Positions 8,248-17,273 of a stretch of 64,000 nt of DNA are shown piece by piece. The stretch is from Hydrogenophaga sp. (lineage in GTDB: Bacteria; Pseudomonadota; Gammaproteobacteria; Burkholderiales; Burkholderiaceae_C). The position numbers and the translations under genes were made by a program. Where the stretch lies: contig NZ_JADMJO010000001.1 of NCBI RefSeq assembly GCF_018780385.1, forward strand, positions 39,386 to 103,385. The letters run 5' to 3'. Under the pieces are notes generated by a model. The model was not told the origin of the DNA, ran no database searches, and saw nothing but the letters and a program-made list of their open reading frames with translations. Numbering within the stretch: the first letter of the stretch is position 1; the number at the start of each line of letters is the position of its first letter.

Positions 8248-9765
8248 GTCTTCCTGCACCGGCGCGGGAACGGGCTCGGCCGCCACAGGTGCCGGTGCGC
8301 TCTTGAAGAGCGCTGGCACTTTTTTGCGTGACTTGATGTTGGGTGACACGGTGCGCGCCGTGGGACGCGATGCGGCTTCCCACGAAGGCGGGGTGTCACC
8401 ACTGACGCTGGGCTCGTAGGGTTTGTCGAACAACGGGTCGGCCGGTGCGCGGGGCGCGCGCACGGGGTGGCCGACCGGAGCGGTGCGGCCTTCGCCACGC
8501 GATTCGCCGCGGAATTCGCGCTCGCGCGGTGGGCGGCTCTCGCGAGGCTCGCGGCGCTCTTCACCCTCGGGGGTCTGCCAGGCGCGCTGGCCATCGTTGA
8601 AGCGGCCGGCAGGGCGTTTGTCCGCTTCGAGTTCCAGCGCTTCGAGTTCGAGCTTTTTGCCCAACAGTTTTTCCAGGTCGCCCATCAGGCGCGCGTCGCG
8701 CGCGCTCACGAACGACACCGCCAGGCCTGAAGCACCGGCGCGGCCCGTGCGGCCAATGCGGTGCACATAGTCTTCGGCGTTGAACGGGATGTCGAAGTTG
8801 AACACCGCTGGCACATCCTTGATGTCCAGACCGCGCGCGGCCACGTCGGTGCAGACCAGCAGATCCACCGCGCCACTCTTGAAGGCTTCCAGGGCTTTCA
8901 AGCGCTCGTCCTGACTCTTGTCGCCATGCAGTGCGGTGGTGTTCAGACCCTCGCGCTCCAGCGAACGCGCCAGACGCGCGCAGCCGAGCTTGCTGTTGAC
9001 AAACACGAAGGCCTGCTTGAGGCCGCGCTCGGCGAGGATCTTCTTGAGCACGCTGCGCTTGTCGTCGTCGTCGACGCTGTAGAAATGCTGCTCCACGGTG
9101 GAAGCGGTGGCATTGGAGCGCGCCACTTCGATCGTCACCGGGTCCTGCAGGTAGCTGCCGGCCAGGCGCTTGATCTCGGTGGAGAAGGTGGCCGAGAACA
9201 GCAGCGTGGTGCGCTGCTTGGGCAGGTAGGACAGGATGCGCTGGAGGTCGGGCAGAAAACCGATGTCGAGCATGCGGTCGGCTTCGTCCAGCACCACGTA
9301 TTCGACCTGGTTGAGCACGCAGTTCTTGGCTTCGATGTGGTCCAGCAGGCGGCCCGGTGTGGCCACCAGCACCTCGACGCCCTTTTTCAGCTCGGCCGTC
9401 TGCGGCTTCATGTCCATGCCACCAAACACCACCATGCTGCGCAGCTGGGTGTACTTGGCGTAGAGCTTGACCTGCTCGGCCACCTGATCGGCCAGTTCGC
9501 GCGTGGGCAGCAGCACCAGGGCGCGCACGGGGTGGCGTGCGGGCGAGGTTGAGGCGTTCTCGTGCTTCATCATGCGCTGCAGCAGGGGCAGCGTGAATGC
9601 GGCTGTCTTGCCGGTGCCGGTCTGGGCGGCGCCCATCACGTCACGGCCTTGCAGTACCACGGGAATCGCCTGCGCCTGGATCGGCGTCATGGTCTCGTAG
9701 CCCATTTCGGCCACGGCACGCTCAATGGCGGGGGAGAGAGACAGTTCGGAAAAAGATTGGGTCAT
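8245..9765 (-). CDS. rhlE: DEAD-box ATP-dependent RNA helicase RhlE
   Basis: 506 residues from the ATG at 9765 (MTQSFSELSLSPAIERAV). The Q motif (TPIQAQAIP), Walker A AQTGTGKT, PTRELA, DEAD in VLDEADRMLDIGF, SAT in LLFSATF, and HRIGRTGRAG are all present in the first 380 residues. The C-terminal 120 residues are a charged, RE-rich, low-complexity tail of the kind RhlE proteins use to bind RNA. The role is remodelling of ribosomal assembly intermediates and mRNA turnover. An in-frame upstream ATG at 9816 would add 17 atypical residues and is less likely. Confidence 0.93.
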   Translation of the reverse strand: MTQSFSELSLSPAIERAVAEMGYETMTPIQAQAIPVVLQGRDVMGAAQTGTGKTAAFTLPLLQRMMKHENASTSPARHPVRALVLLPTRELADQVAEQVKLYAKYTQLRSMVVFGGMDMKPQTAELKKGVEVLVATPGRLLDHIEAKNCVLNQVEYVVLDEADRMLDIGFLPDLQRILSYLPKQRTTLLFSATFSTEIKRLAGSYLQDPVTIEVARSNATASTVEQHFYSVDDDDKRSVLKKILAERGLKQAFVFVNSKLGCARLARSLEREGLNTTALHGDKSQDERLKALEAFKSGAVDLLVCTDVAARGLDIKDVPAVFNFDIPFNAEDYVHRIGRTGRAGASGLAVSFVSARDARLMGDLEKLLGKKLELEALELEADKRPAGRFNDGQRAWQTPEGEERREPRESRPPREREFRGESRGEGRTAPVGHPVRAPRAPADPLFDKPYEPSVSGDTPPSWEAASRPTARTVSPNIKSRKKVPALFKSAPAPVAAEPVPAPVQED

Positions 9766-9841
9766 GGGCGTCAAAGTTAGCCCGTCATTGTCGCACTTTG
9801 ACGACTTTTCGTCCAAAAGCGCCCCTCACGCGGGAAGACGC

Positions 9842-10729
9842 TCAGAGCGCAGCGGCTTTGAACGTGTCGCAGGACTGAACGCTGCCCGACTTGAGGCCGC
9901 TGTTGAACCAGCGTTGCCGCTGCTCGCTGGTGCCATGGGTGAAGCTGTCGGGCACGACCTGACCCTGGCTCTTGCGCTGCAAGGCATCGTCGCCGATAGC
10001 CGCGGCGGCATTCATGGCTTCCTCCACGTCGCCCGGCTCCAGAATGGCGCCGGTTTTCTGGTTGTGGTGCGCCCAGATGCCTGCAAAACAGTCGGCCTGC
10101 AGCTCGACGCGCACCGACATGGCGTTGAATTCGCGTTGGCTCACCTTGCCGCGCATCTCGTCCATCTTGCCGGTGATGCCCAGCAGGTTCTGCACGTGGT
10201 GACCCACTTCGTGCGCGATCACATAGGCCTGCGCGAAGTCGCCGGGGGCGCCGAGCTTGGTGCGCAGCGTGTCGTAGAAAGCGAGGTCGATGTAGACCTT
10301 CTGGTCACCCGGGCAATAAAACGGCCCCATGGCCGCTTGGCCGGTGCCGCAGGCCGTGGGCGTGGCGCCGCGAAACAGCACCAGGCGCGGCTTCTGGTAG
10401 GTCGACCCAGCTTGTTGGAACATGGGGCCCCACACGTCTTCGGTGCCGCCCAGCACCGAGGCCACAAAGCGGCCCATGTCGTCGGTGGGTGCCTGCGTCG
10501 GGCCTTGGGTGGTTTCCACCTGGGCAGGCGGCGACATATCACCGCCGCTGAGCGCCCCGAGGATGGTCAGGGGATTGATGCCGAAGATCCAGCCGGCCAC
10601 CAGGGCCACGGCGATGGTGCCCACGCCGATACCGCGCCCACCGATACCCCGGCCACCCCCGAACCCACCGCCTGGTTGCGAGCGCCGGTCCTCGACTTGG
10701 TCGGACTCACGGTTGTTTTCCCATTTCAT
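9842..10729 (-). CDS. ypfJ: Neutral zinc metallopeptidase (YpfJ family)
   Basis: 295 residues. A glycine/arginine-rich cytoplasmic start is followed by one membrane helix (about residues 33-55, GVGTIAVALVAGWIFGI) and a periplasmic Zn_peptidase domain. The zinc site HEVGHH lies near residue 178, and QADCFAGIWAHH carries the third ligand region. RYW-type and NSGLKSG motifs close the protein. It matches the PF04228 family, described as predicted neutral zinc metallopeptidases; the substrates are unknown. It is a single gene followed by rhlE on the same strand. Confidence 0.9.
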   Translation of the reverse strand: MKWENNRESDQVEDRRSQPGGGFGGGRGIGGRGIGVGTIAVALVAGWIFGINPLTILGALSGGDMSPPAQVETTQGPTQAPTDDMGRFVASVLGGTEDVWGPMFQQAGSTYQKPRLVLFRGATPTACGTGQAAMGPFYCPGDQKVYIDLAFYDTLRTKLGAPGDFAQAYVIAHEVGHHVQNLLGITGKMDEMRGKVSQREFNAMSVRVELQADCFAGIWAHHNQKTGAILEPGDVEEAMNAAAAIGDDALQRKSQGQVVPDSFTHGTSEQRQRWFNSGLKSGSVQSCDTFKAAAL

Positions 10730-10858
10730 GCTGCGTCTCCTGGGCAGCGGGAGTCGCTGCGCGGCCCATTATCCGGGCGGCCGGGCCTCAGGCGATGCCC
10801 GTCTGGCAGGCACCGGCATGCCCACACCGTCGCTTGGCCTGCTTCAAGGGCCAGCAGC

Positions 10859-11431
10859 TCAGGCTTTGGGCAGCGTGACGCCGGTCTGTCCCTGGTACTT
10901 GCCGCCGCGGTCCTTGTAGCTGACCTCGCACACGTCGTCCTTGTCGCTCTCGAAAAACAGCACCTGGGCGCAGCCTTCACCGGCATAGATCTTGGCCGGC
11001 AATGGCGTGGTGTTGCTGAACTCCAGCGTCACGTAGCCTTCCCATTCGGGCTCGAAGGGGGTCACGTTGACGATGATGCCGCAGCGCGCGTAGGTGCTCT
11101 TCCCCAGGCAGATGGTGAGCACATTGCGCGGGATGCGGAAGTACTCCATGGTGCGCGCCAGCGCGAAGCTGTTGGGCGGGATGACGCAAACATCCTTGTT
11201 GATGTCGACGAAACTGTTCTCGTCGAAGTTTTTCGGGTCGACCACCGTGCTGTGGATGTTGGTGAACACCTTGAATTCGGGTGCGCATCGAATGTCGTAC
11301 CCATAGCTGCTGGTCCCGTAGCTGATCACCTTCTTGCCGTCCACCGTCCGCACCTGTCCAGGCTCGAACGGTGAAATCAGGCCGTGTTCTTCGGCCATGC
11401 GGCGGATCCATTTGTCGCTTTTGATGCTCAT
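10859..11431 (-). CDS. dcd: dCTP deaminase
   Basis: 190 residues, near the usual length for the enzyme. It deaminates dCTP to dUTP, the main source of dUMP for thymidylate synthesis in many proteobacteria. Family motifs: [14 protein letters not shown] at the N-terminus, [13 protein letters not shown], the catalytic region [14 protein letters not shown] with [10 protein letters not shown], and [17 protein letters not shown], where the glutamate is catalytic. The C-terminus [12 protein letters not shown] is the lid typical of Dcd. This is the only de novo pyrimidine gene in the window and shows no link to the catabolic pyrimidine genes further right. Confidence 0.97.
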   Translation of the reverse strand: MSIKSDKWIRRMAEEHGLISPFEPGQVRTVDGKKVISYGTSSYGYDIRCAPEFKVFTNIHSTVVDPKNFDENSFVDINKDVCVIPPNSFALARTMEYFRIPRNVLTICLGKSTYARCGIIVNVTPFEPEWEGYVTLEFSNTTPLPAKIYAGEGCAQVLFFESDKDDVCEVSYKDRGGKYQGQTGVTLPKA

Positions 11432-11473
11432 GGAGGCGCATTGTAGGGAACTCGGCCTGCTGGCCGCAGGCGC

Positions 11474-11872
11474 TCAGGCGTACTTGTCGCCCACCTGTTC
11501 GCGCAGCGGGTGCGTGTCGTAGACGATGTGCATGGTGGCGATGCGGTCGCTGCCGGCGCGAAAGCCGAACACGTCGACGCAGACGAAATCCACCACCCGC
11601 CCGTCCTTGAGCGTCCAGTCGTAGCGGAAGTAGGCCGCCACGCGCGTGCTGTCGGTACCAGTCAGAACCGAGGCGAACAGGTCGATCAGCGTGATGACGC
11701 TCTGGCTGGAGGCCTGCGCCAGCTTGGGGAAAAAATCGCGTGCCTTCATCTCACCGAGAAAGGGCGAGTTCACCATCCCATCGGGTTCGAACAGTGCCAC
11801 CAGCCCGGCGGTGTCGCTCTCGTGCAGGCAGCGCAAGTAGGCGCGGATGGTGTCGAGCTGGGGTGAGTTCAC
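11474..11872 (-). CDS. SnoaL-like/NTF2-fold protein
   Basis: 132 residues. I take the GTG at 11872 as the start because AAGGAG sits at a good distance before it and no signal is seen for the longer form. The sequence MNSPQLDTIRAYLRCLHESDTAGLVALFEPDGMVNSP shows the helix-helix-strand opening of a SnoaL-like NTF2 fold, followed by FRYDWTLKDGRVVDFVCVDVFGF. Members include cyclases, isomerases and many ligand-binding proteins, so the reaction cannot be named. It is divergent from a LysR regulator that may control it. Confidence 0.65.
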   Translation of the reverse strand: MNSPQLDTIRAYLRCLHESDTAGLVALFEPDGMVNSPFLGEMKARDFFPKLAQASSQSVITLIDLFASVLTGTDSTRVAAYFRYDWTLKDGRVVDFVCVDVFGFRAGSDRIATMHIVYDTHPLREQVGDKYA

Positions 11873-11937
11873 GGCGTGCTCCTTCAAACAAGATGGTCCG
11901 CATTGTTGGCGGCGCCTTGCGCACAGGCAAGACACAA

Positions 11938-11949
11938 TGTTGGCCAACA
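11938..11949. promoter_or_regulatory. 12-bp perfect palindrome before LysR gene
   Basis: TGTTGGCCAACA lies in the 91-base gap between the divergent SnoaL-like and LysR genes, 15 bases before the LysR start. It could be an autoregulatory LysR site. This is inference from position and symmetry only. Confidence 0.35.
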
Positions 11950-11963
11950 CATAAACAACGTTG

Positions 11964-12875
11964 ATGAATCTTCGCTACCTGTATTACCTTCGTCTGGTCG
12001 TGGACCACGGCAGCTTTGCCGCCGCGGCCCGCGTCGCTGGCGTCTCGCAACCCGCCATCAGCCACGGCCTGCGCGTGCTGCAGCGCGAGTTCGATACGCC
12101 GCTGTTCACCCCGTCGGGGCGCAACAAGAGTCCCACCGAGACCGCGCTGCGCGCCAGTCTGCAGGCGCACGGCATTGAGCAAGGGCTCGCTGCGCTGTCG
12201 CGGCCCCAAGCTCCATCCGCCGACCGGAACATCCTGCGCGTGGGAATGACGGCTGCGGGTCTCAGGCTCTACGGCCCGACCATCGACGCCACCTGGCGCC
12301 AGGCCTCTGCGCGTCGCCAACTCCAGGTGTCCACCGCCGATGAGGGGCGCATGCTGGCCTCGCTCCAGGGCGGCGGGCTCGATCTGGTGATTGCGCCGCT
12401 GCCGCGCACCTACCAACCCAGCGGCGTGAACCGGTACCCGCTGTACCTGAGCGCGCCGGTGGTCTGCGCCCGCCGGGGCCATCCGCTGGGGTCGGCGCGA
12501 TCGCTGGACGAGCTGCAAGGCGCACCATGGGCGATCGTGGGCCCCAGCGTGAGTGGTCCGGTGAACGTGCTGCTGGAAGCCCACGCCGTGCGCCGGCTGC
12601 CGCCGCCCCGGGTGACGGTGACCTGCCCCGACCACGCCGCGCTCCTGCACATGGTGGGCCACAGCGACCTGCTGTGCGTGATCACCCACGACGCTCTGCT
12701 GGACGGCGTGTTGAAACCCATCCGCATCCGCGAAACCTTGCCACGCTACGAGGTACACCTGTTCGCACCAGCGCGGCCAAGGCGAGACCTTCAGCCCGTC
12801 CTGGCTGCGCTGAAAGCCCTGGCCTCCATCGCCACCCCTTCGGATAACCCCGCGAACTTCCCGGAATTTCAGTAA
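11964..12875 (+). CDS. LysR-family transcriptional regulator
   Basis: 303 residues from the ATG at 11964. The winged helix-turn-helix occupies residues 1-60 (DHGSFAAAARVAGVSQPAISHGLRVLQREF), and a periplasmic-binding-type effector domain follows from about residue 90 (RNILRVGMTAAGLRLYG). The domain between 55 and 90 is a normal linker helix. The inducer is unknown. It is divergent from the SnoaL-like gene, the usual geometry for a LysR target, and its stop codon lies inside the palindrome that precedes the gbsR-cioAB cluster. Confidence 0.85.
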   Translation: MNLRYLYYLRLVVDHGSFAAAARVAGVSQPAISHGLRVLQREFDTPLFTPSGRNKSPTETALRASLQAHGIEQGLAALSRPQAPSADRNILRVGMTAAGLRLYGPTIDATWRQASARRQLQVSTADEGRMLASLQGGGLDLVIAPLPRTYQPSGVNRYPLYLSAPVVCARRGHPLGSARSLDELQGAPWAIVGPSVSGPVNVLLEAHAVRRLPPPRVTVTCPDHAALLHMVGHSDLLCVITHDALLDGVLKPIRIRETLPRYEVHLFAPARPRRDLQPVLAALKALASIATPSDNPANFPEFQ

Positions 12876-12884
12876 TTACTGAAA
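12867..12884. promoter_or_regulatory. 18-bp perfect palindrome, putative GbsR/MarR operator
   Basis: TTTCAGTAATTACTGAAA is a perfect inverted repeat that includes the stop codon of the upstream LysR gene and ends 24 bases before the gbsR-like start. MarR-type regulators bind 16-20 bp palindromes in their own promoters, so this probably controls the gbsR-cioA-cioB cluster. It is AT-rich in a GC-rich setting, which makes chance less likely. Confidence 0.6.
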
Positions 12885-12908
12885 ACTCAAGTCGGCAAAG
12901 GTACAGTG

Positions 12909-13517
12909 ATGCCCATGCCGCTGCAAGACCACCTCCCCCCACTCAACCGCGAGTTCGTTGCCCACTTCGGGGAAATGGGCAGCAAATGGGGTATCAACCG
13001 CACCGTGGGCCAGATCTACGCCCTGCTCTTCATCTCGCCGCAGGCGCTCAACGCCGACGACATTGCCGAAACGCTGGAGTTCTCGCGCTCCAACGTGAGC
13101 ATGGGCTTGAAGGAGCTGCAGGCCTGGCGCCTGGTGCGCCTGCGCCACCAGCCGGGCGACCGGCGTGAGTATTTCGAGGCGCCGGCCGACGTGTGGGAAA
13201 TCTTTCGCGTGCTGGCCGAAGAGCGCCGCCGCCGCGAGGTGGAGCCCACGTTGTCGATGCTGCGCACCGCCCTGCTGGAGCAAGCCGGCAGCGACGCCGA
13301 GCGCCACGCGCAGGCCCGCATGCGCGAGATGCACGATCTGATCGACCGCCTCATGACCTGGTTCGACGACGTGCAGAAACTCGCCCCCGAGACCGCGATG
13401 CAACTCATGGGCATGGGCACCACGGTCACCAAGGTGCTCGAATTCAAGGACCGGCTCACGGGCAAATCGCCTGCGCGCAAGGCGCCACCAAAAGATCCGC
13501 TCGACCACGCGGCCTGA
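12909..13517 (+). CDS. GbsR/MarR-family transcriptional regulator
   Basis: 202 residues from the ATG at 12909, 8 bases after AAAGG; an ATG at 12915 is an alternative. The helix-turn-helix is within residues 40-85 (QALNADDIAETLEFSRSNVSMGLKELQAWRLV), followed by a basic wing (RHQPGDRREYFEAPADVWEI) and a long helical dimerisation part. The opening REFVAHFGEMGSKWGINRTVGQIYALL is characteristic of the GbsR branch. The gene lies 39 bases before cioA on the same strand, so it probably regulates the cyanide-insensitive oxidase and itself. Confidence 0.85.
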   Translation: MPMPLQDHLPPLNREFVAHFGEMGSKWGINRTVGQIYALLFISPQALNADDIAETLEFSRSNVSMGLKELQAWRLVRLRHQPGDRREYFEAPADVWEIFRVLAEERRRREVEPTLSMLRTALLEQAGSDAERHAQARMREMHDLIDRLMTWFDDVQKLAPETAMQLMGMGTTVTKVLEFKDRLTGKSPARKAPPKDPLDHAA

Positions 13518-13556
13518 GCGCCAACGCCCTCCGATTCACCCGCACCGGACATCCCC

Positions 13557-14924
13557 ATGGACGCCTTGATCCTGTCGCGCCTGCAGTTCGCAGCCAACAT
13601 CAGCTTTCACATCCTGTTCCCGACCATCACCATCGCGATGTGCTGGTTCCTGTTGTTCTTCCGGCTGCGCTTCATCAAGACACGTGATCCGGCATGGGAA
13701 GAGGCCTACTACTTCTGGACCAAGGTGTTCGCGCTGACCTTTGCGCTCGGCGTGGTCTCGGGCATCGTGATGAGCTTCCAGTTCGGCACCAACTGGCCCG
13801 GCTTCATGGAGAAGACCGGCAACATTTCGGGCCCACTGCTGGGCTATGAAGTGCTCACCGCGTTTTTCCTGGAAGCCAGCTTCCTGGGCATCATGTTGTT
13901 CGGCCGCGGGCGAGTCTCGGAGCGGGTGCACCTTGCAGCCACCTTCCTGGTGGCCTTCGGCACCACCATGTCGGCGTTCTGGATCCTGAGCCTCAACTCG
14001 TGGCTGCAGACCCCGGCCGGCTTTGAGATCATCAACGGCCAGTTCCATGCCACCGACTGGTTCGCCGTGGTGTTCAACCCCTCCTTCCCCTACCGCTTCG
14101 CCCACAAGCTGTTGGCCTCGGCGCTCACCGCCTCGTTCCTGATTGCCGGGCTGTGCGCCTGGCAACTCATCAAGGGCAGCGCCACCGCCGGCACGCACAA
14201 AGCCATGCGCACCGCTCTGGTGGCCGCCGCGCTGGTGATCCCGATCCAGTTCGTCGCCGGCGACCTGCACGGCCTGAACACGCTGGAGCACCAGCCCGCC
14301 AAGATCGCCGCCATGGAAGGCATCTGGAAAACCGAAAAAAGCGCGCCCCTCACGCTGTTCGGCATCCCCGACGAGAAGGCCGGCGAGACGCACTACGCGA
14401 TCAAGATCCCCAAGCTCGCCAGCCTGATCCTGGCGCACGACGCCAACGCCGAGATCAAGGGCATCAACGAATTCCCCGGCGCACACCCACCGGTGGCACC
14501 CGTGTTCTGGGCTTTCCGCGTGATGGTGGGCATGGGCTCGCTGATGCTGGCGGTGGCGTGGTTCGCCGCGTGGCAACTGTGGCGCCAACGCCGTGCGCTG
14601 GACGACGGGAAGGTGCACCTGCCCAGGCCACTGCTGTATGTGCTGGCGAGCATGACCTTCTCCGGCTGGGTGGCCACGCTCTCGGGCTGGTACGTCACCG
14701 AGATCGGTCGCCAGCCCTTCATGGTGTACGGCCTGCTGCGCACCAGCGAGGTGGCCACGCACATCGCACCGCCCATGATCGCGCTGACGCTCACCGCCTA
14801 CCTCATCGTCTACGGCCTGCTGCTCATCACCTACGTGGGCGTGCTCAAGTACATGGCGGAGAACCCGTTCAAGCACGCACCGATTCCGGGCAGCAATGCC
14901 GCACTGGGCAAGGCGGGAGTCTGA
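13557..14924 (+). CDS. cioA: Cytochrome bd-type quinol oxidase subunit I (CioA)
   Basis: 455 residues with about nine membrane helices. It carries haems b558, b595 and d of a cytochrome bd oxidase, which reduces oxygen to water with ubiquinol. Visible family features: LSRLQFAANISFHILFPT with the axial histidine near residue 20, MSFQFGTNWPGF, LNSWLQTPAGFEI, and GWYVTEIGRQPFMVYG. At 455 residues it lacks the long Q-loop of E. coli CydA (522 residues), and the GRQP pattern places it with the cyanide-insensitive CioA group. It forms an operon with gbsR and cioB. Confidence 0.93.
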   Translation: MDALILSRLQFAANISFHILFPTITIAMCWFLLFFRLRFIKTRDPAWEEAYYFWTKVFALTFALGVVSGIVMSFQFGTNWPGFMEKTGNISGPLLGYEVLTAFFLEASFLGIMLFGRGRVSERVHLAATFLVAFGTTMSAFWILSLNSWLQTPAGFEIINGQFHATDWFAVVFNPSFPYRFAHKLLASALTASFLIAGLCAWQLIKGSATAGTHKAMRTALVAAALVIPIQFVAGDLHGLNTLEHQPAKIAAMEGIWKTEKSAPLTLFGIPDEKAGETHYAIKIPKLASLILAHDANAEIKGINEFPGAHPPVAPVFWAFRVMVGMGSLMLAVAWFAAWQLWRQRRALDDGKVHLPRPLLYVLASMTFSGWVATLSGWYVTEIGRQPFMVYGLLRTSEVATHIAPPMIALTLTAYLIVYGLLLITYVGVLKYMAENPFKHAPIPGSNAALGKAGV

Positions 14925-14926
14925 AC

Positions 14927-15925
14927 ATGACCTGGGCACAACTCCTCCCCCTCATCTTCCTCGCCGTGATGGGTCTGGCCCTGCTGGCCTACGTGATCCT
15001 GGATGGTTACGACCTCGGTGTGGGCCTGCTGCTGCCCCTGGCCGACGAGGGGCAGAAGGACACCATGATCGCGAGCATCGGCCCGTTCTGGGACGCCAAC
15101 GAAACCTGGCTGGTGCTGGGTGTGGGCGTGTTGCTGGTGGCTTTTCCGTTCGCGCATGGGCTGGTGCTGCAGGCGCTGTACCTGCCGGTGGCCGTGATGC
15201 TGATCGGCCTGATCCTGCGCGGCGTGGCGTTTGATTTCCGCGTGAAGGCGCCGCTGCAATTCAAGGCCTTCTGGAACAAGGCCTTCTTTGCCGGTTCGCT
15301 CCTGGCCAGCAGCGCACAGGGCTGGATGCTGGGCAGCTACGTCACCGCCTTCGAGCAAGGCCCTCTCGGTCTGGCGTTCAGCCTGGGCATTGCGATCACG
15401 CTGCCGGCCGCCTACGTCCTGCTGGGTGCGGGCTGGTTGATCATGAAGACCGAGGGCGAACTGCAAGAGCGCGCAGTGACCTGGGCGCGGCGCGTGCTCT
15501 GGCCCATGGGCGCGGCGTTGGTGGCCATCTCGGCAGCCACCCCGCTGGTGAACCCGGGGGTGGTGCAGAAGTGGTTTGGTGTTCCCGAGGTGTTCGCGCT
15601 CTTGCCGGTGCCGCTCAGTTGTGCGATCGCCTTCTTTGCCGTGCGTTGGGTGGTGACCCATCCCGAGGTGGTGAAGGCGGGCTACGGCTGGGTGGTGTTC
15701 GCGTCCACGGTGTTGATCTTCGTGCTGGCCTTCTTCGGCCTGTCGTACAGCATCTACCCGGACATCGTGATCGGGCGCATGACGGTGTGGGAAGCGGCCA
15801 TCAGCACCGAGTCGCTCACCGTGGTCTTCATCGGCGTGGCGATCACGCTGCCGGTGATCATCGTCTACACGATCTTCATGTACCGGGTGTTCTGGGGCAA
15901 GGCCAGAGATCTCACGTACACCTGA
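14927..15925 (+). CDS. cioB: Cytochrome bd-type quinol oxidase subunit II (CioB)
   Basis: 332 residues, eight or nine membrane helices, starting 2 bases after the cioA stop. The CydB/CioB pattern is clear: LAYVILDGYDLGVGLLLP, the FWDANETWLVLGVG helix, and LILRGVAFDFR. The ending MYRVFWGKARDLTY is typical. Subunit II stabilises the haem-bearing subunit I. No small CydX/CydH-like gene is visible: only 12 bases separate cioB from the convergent guanine deaminase gene. Confidence 0.93.
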   Translation: MTWAQLLPLIFLAVMGLALLAYVILDGYDLGVGLLLPLADEGQKDTMIASIGPFWDANETWLVLGVGVLLVAFPFAHGLVLQALYLPVAVMLIGLILRGVAFDFRVKAPLQFKAFWNKAFFAGSLLASSAQGWMLGSYVTAFEQGPLGLAFSLGIAITLPAAYVLLGAGWLIMKTEGELQERAVTWARRVLWPMGAALVAISAATPLVNPGVVQKWFGVPEVFALLPVPLSCAIAFFAVRWVVTHPEVVKAGYGWVVFASTVLIFVLAFFGLSYSIYPDIVIGRMTVWEAAISTESLTVVFIGVAITLPVIIVYTIFMYRVFWGKARDLTYT

Positions 15926-15937
15926 ACCGACTGATCG

Positions 15938-17218
15938 TCAGCGCCCGGCGATCACCGTGCGTTCAACCACCCGGTCGTCGCCCAGCACGATGAGCGCAAA
16001 CAGCAACTCGTCGAGGCTGTTGGCCTGGGCAGTCTTGCGGGCCAGCAGCGGTGTGGCCTGGGGATTCAGCACCACGAAGTCGGCCTCGTTCCCGGGTTGC
16101 AGATTGCCCACCACACCGTCCAGCCCCAGCGCGCGCGCAGCACCCGCCGTGTGTTGCCACCAGAGCTGGCCCGGCGTGAGGCTCAGGCCCTGCTTGCTCT
16201 GACCCTCGCGGCCCACGCAATAGGCAGCAAGCATGGTGTGGAATGGCGAAAAACTGGTGCCGCCACCCACGTCGCTCGCCAGGCCGTAGCCCATGCCCGC
16301 GGCGTCGGCTGCAGCAAAGTCAAAAAATCCGCTGCCCAGAAACAGGTTGCTGGTGGGGCTCACCGCCGCCACCGCGCCGGTCTGCGCCATGAGCGCGCGG
16401 TCGGCGGCATCGAGGTGGATGCAGTGGGCATACACCGCACGCTTGCGCAGCAGACCGAAATCGCCGTACACGCCCAGGTAGCTGCGCGCCTCGGGAAACA
16501 GCTCGGCCGCCCAGCGCACTTCGTCACGGTTCTCCGCCACGTGCGACTGGATCCACACGTCGGGGTACTTCGCGGCCAGGTCTCCCGCTCCACGCAACTG
16601 CGCCGGCGTGCTGGTGGGCGCGAAGCGCGGCGTGATGGCATAGCCCAAGCGGTCCACGCCGTGCCAACGCTGGATCAACTCTTCGGTGTCGATCAGACTC
16701 TGTTCGGTGTCGTCGCGCACACCGTCCGGGCTGTGGCGGTCCTGCAGCACCTTGCCGGTGATGAAGCGCAGCCCACGTCGCCGCGCTTCATCAAACGCCG
16801 CGTTCACAGACGCCGGGTGCGAGGTGGCAAAGGTCAGCGCAGTGGTCACGCCATGGCGACCCAGTTCGTCGAAGAAGAAGCGGGCCACCTCGCCCGCATG
16901 TTCGCCGTCGTGAAAACGTGACTCGTGGGGAAAGGTGTAGTTCTCCAGCCAGGGCAGCAGACCCGCTGCCGGTGCGCCGATCACATCCGTCTGCGGATAG
17001 TGGATGTGCATGTCCACAAAACCCGGTGCGATGATCTTGCCGCGCAGGTCTTCCACGGCCACGCCGGGAAAGTTGCCGATCAACGCCGCGTGGTCGCCCA
17101 CGGCGCGCACGACCGATTGACCTTTCGCGTCCGGCCCCACGACCAGCAGGCCATCGGCCTCGAACACGGGGGACTGGTCATCGGCAAAACGCAAGACGGC
17201 GGATCGGTAGGCTTTCAT
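15938..17218 (-). CDS. guaD: Guanine deaminase
   Basis: 426 residues from the ATG at 17218. It hydrolyses guanine to xanthine and ammonia. The amidohydrolase metal and substrate motifs are present: GFVDMHIHYPQTDVIG near residue 70, SHVAENRDEV with its histidine near 230, YAHCIHLD, and ASDVGGGTSFSPF with the metal-binding aspartate. Length and motifs agree with bacterial GuaD of the E. coli type. It lies 55 bases downstream of a BMP-type binding-protein gene on the same strand and feeds the xanthine dehydrogenase encoded further right. Confidence 0.93.
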   Translation of the reverse strand: MKAYRSAVLRFADDQSPVFEADGLLVVGPDAKGQSVVRAVGDHAALIGNFPGVAVEDLRGKIIAPGFVDMHIHYPQTDVIGAPAAGLLPWLENYTFPHESRFHDGEHAGEVARFFFDELGRHGVTTALTFATSHPASVNAAFDEARRRGLRFITGKVLQDRHSPDGVRDDTEQSLIDTEELIQRWHGVDRLGYAITPRFAPTSTPAQLRGAGDLAAKYPDVWIQSHVAENRDEVRWAAELFPEARSYLGVYGDFGLLRKRAVYAHCIHLDAADRALMAQTGAVAAVSPTSNLFLGSGFFDFAAADAAGMGYGLASDVGGGTSFSPFHTMLAAYCVGREGQSKQGLSLTPGQLWWQHTAGAARALGLDGVVGNLQPGNEADFVVLNPQATPLLARKTAQANSLDELLFALIVLGDDRVVERTVIAGR

Positions 17219-17273
17219 GGGAATGAGCTTAGTGCCTGAAACAGAATTCGGCATACCGAAACGCGCATGGGAT

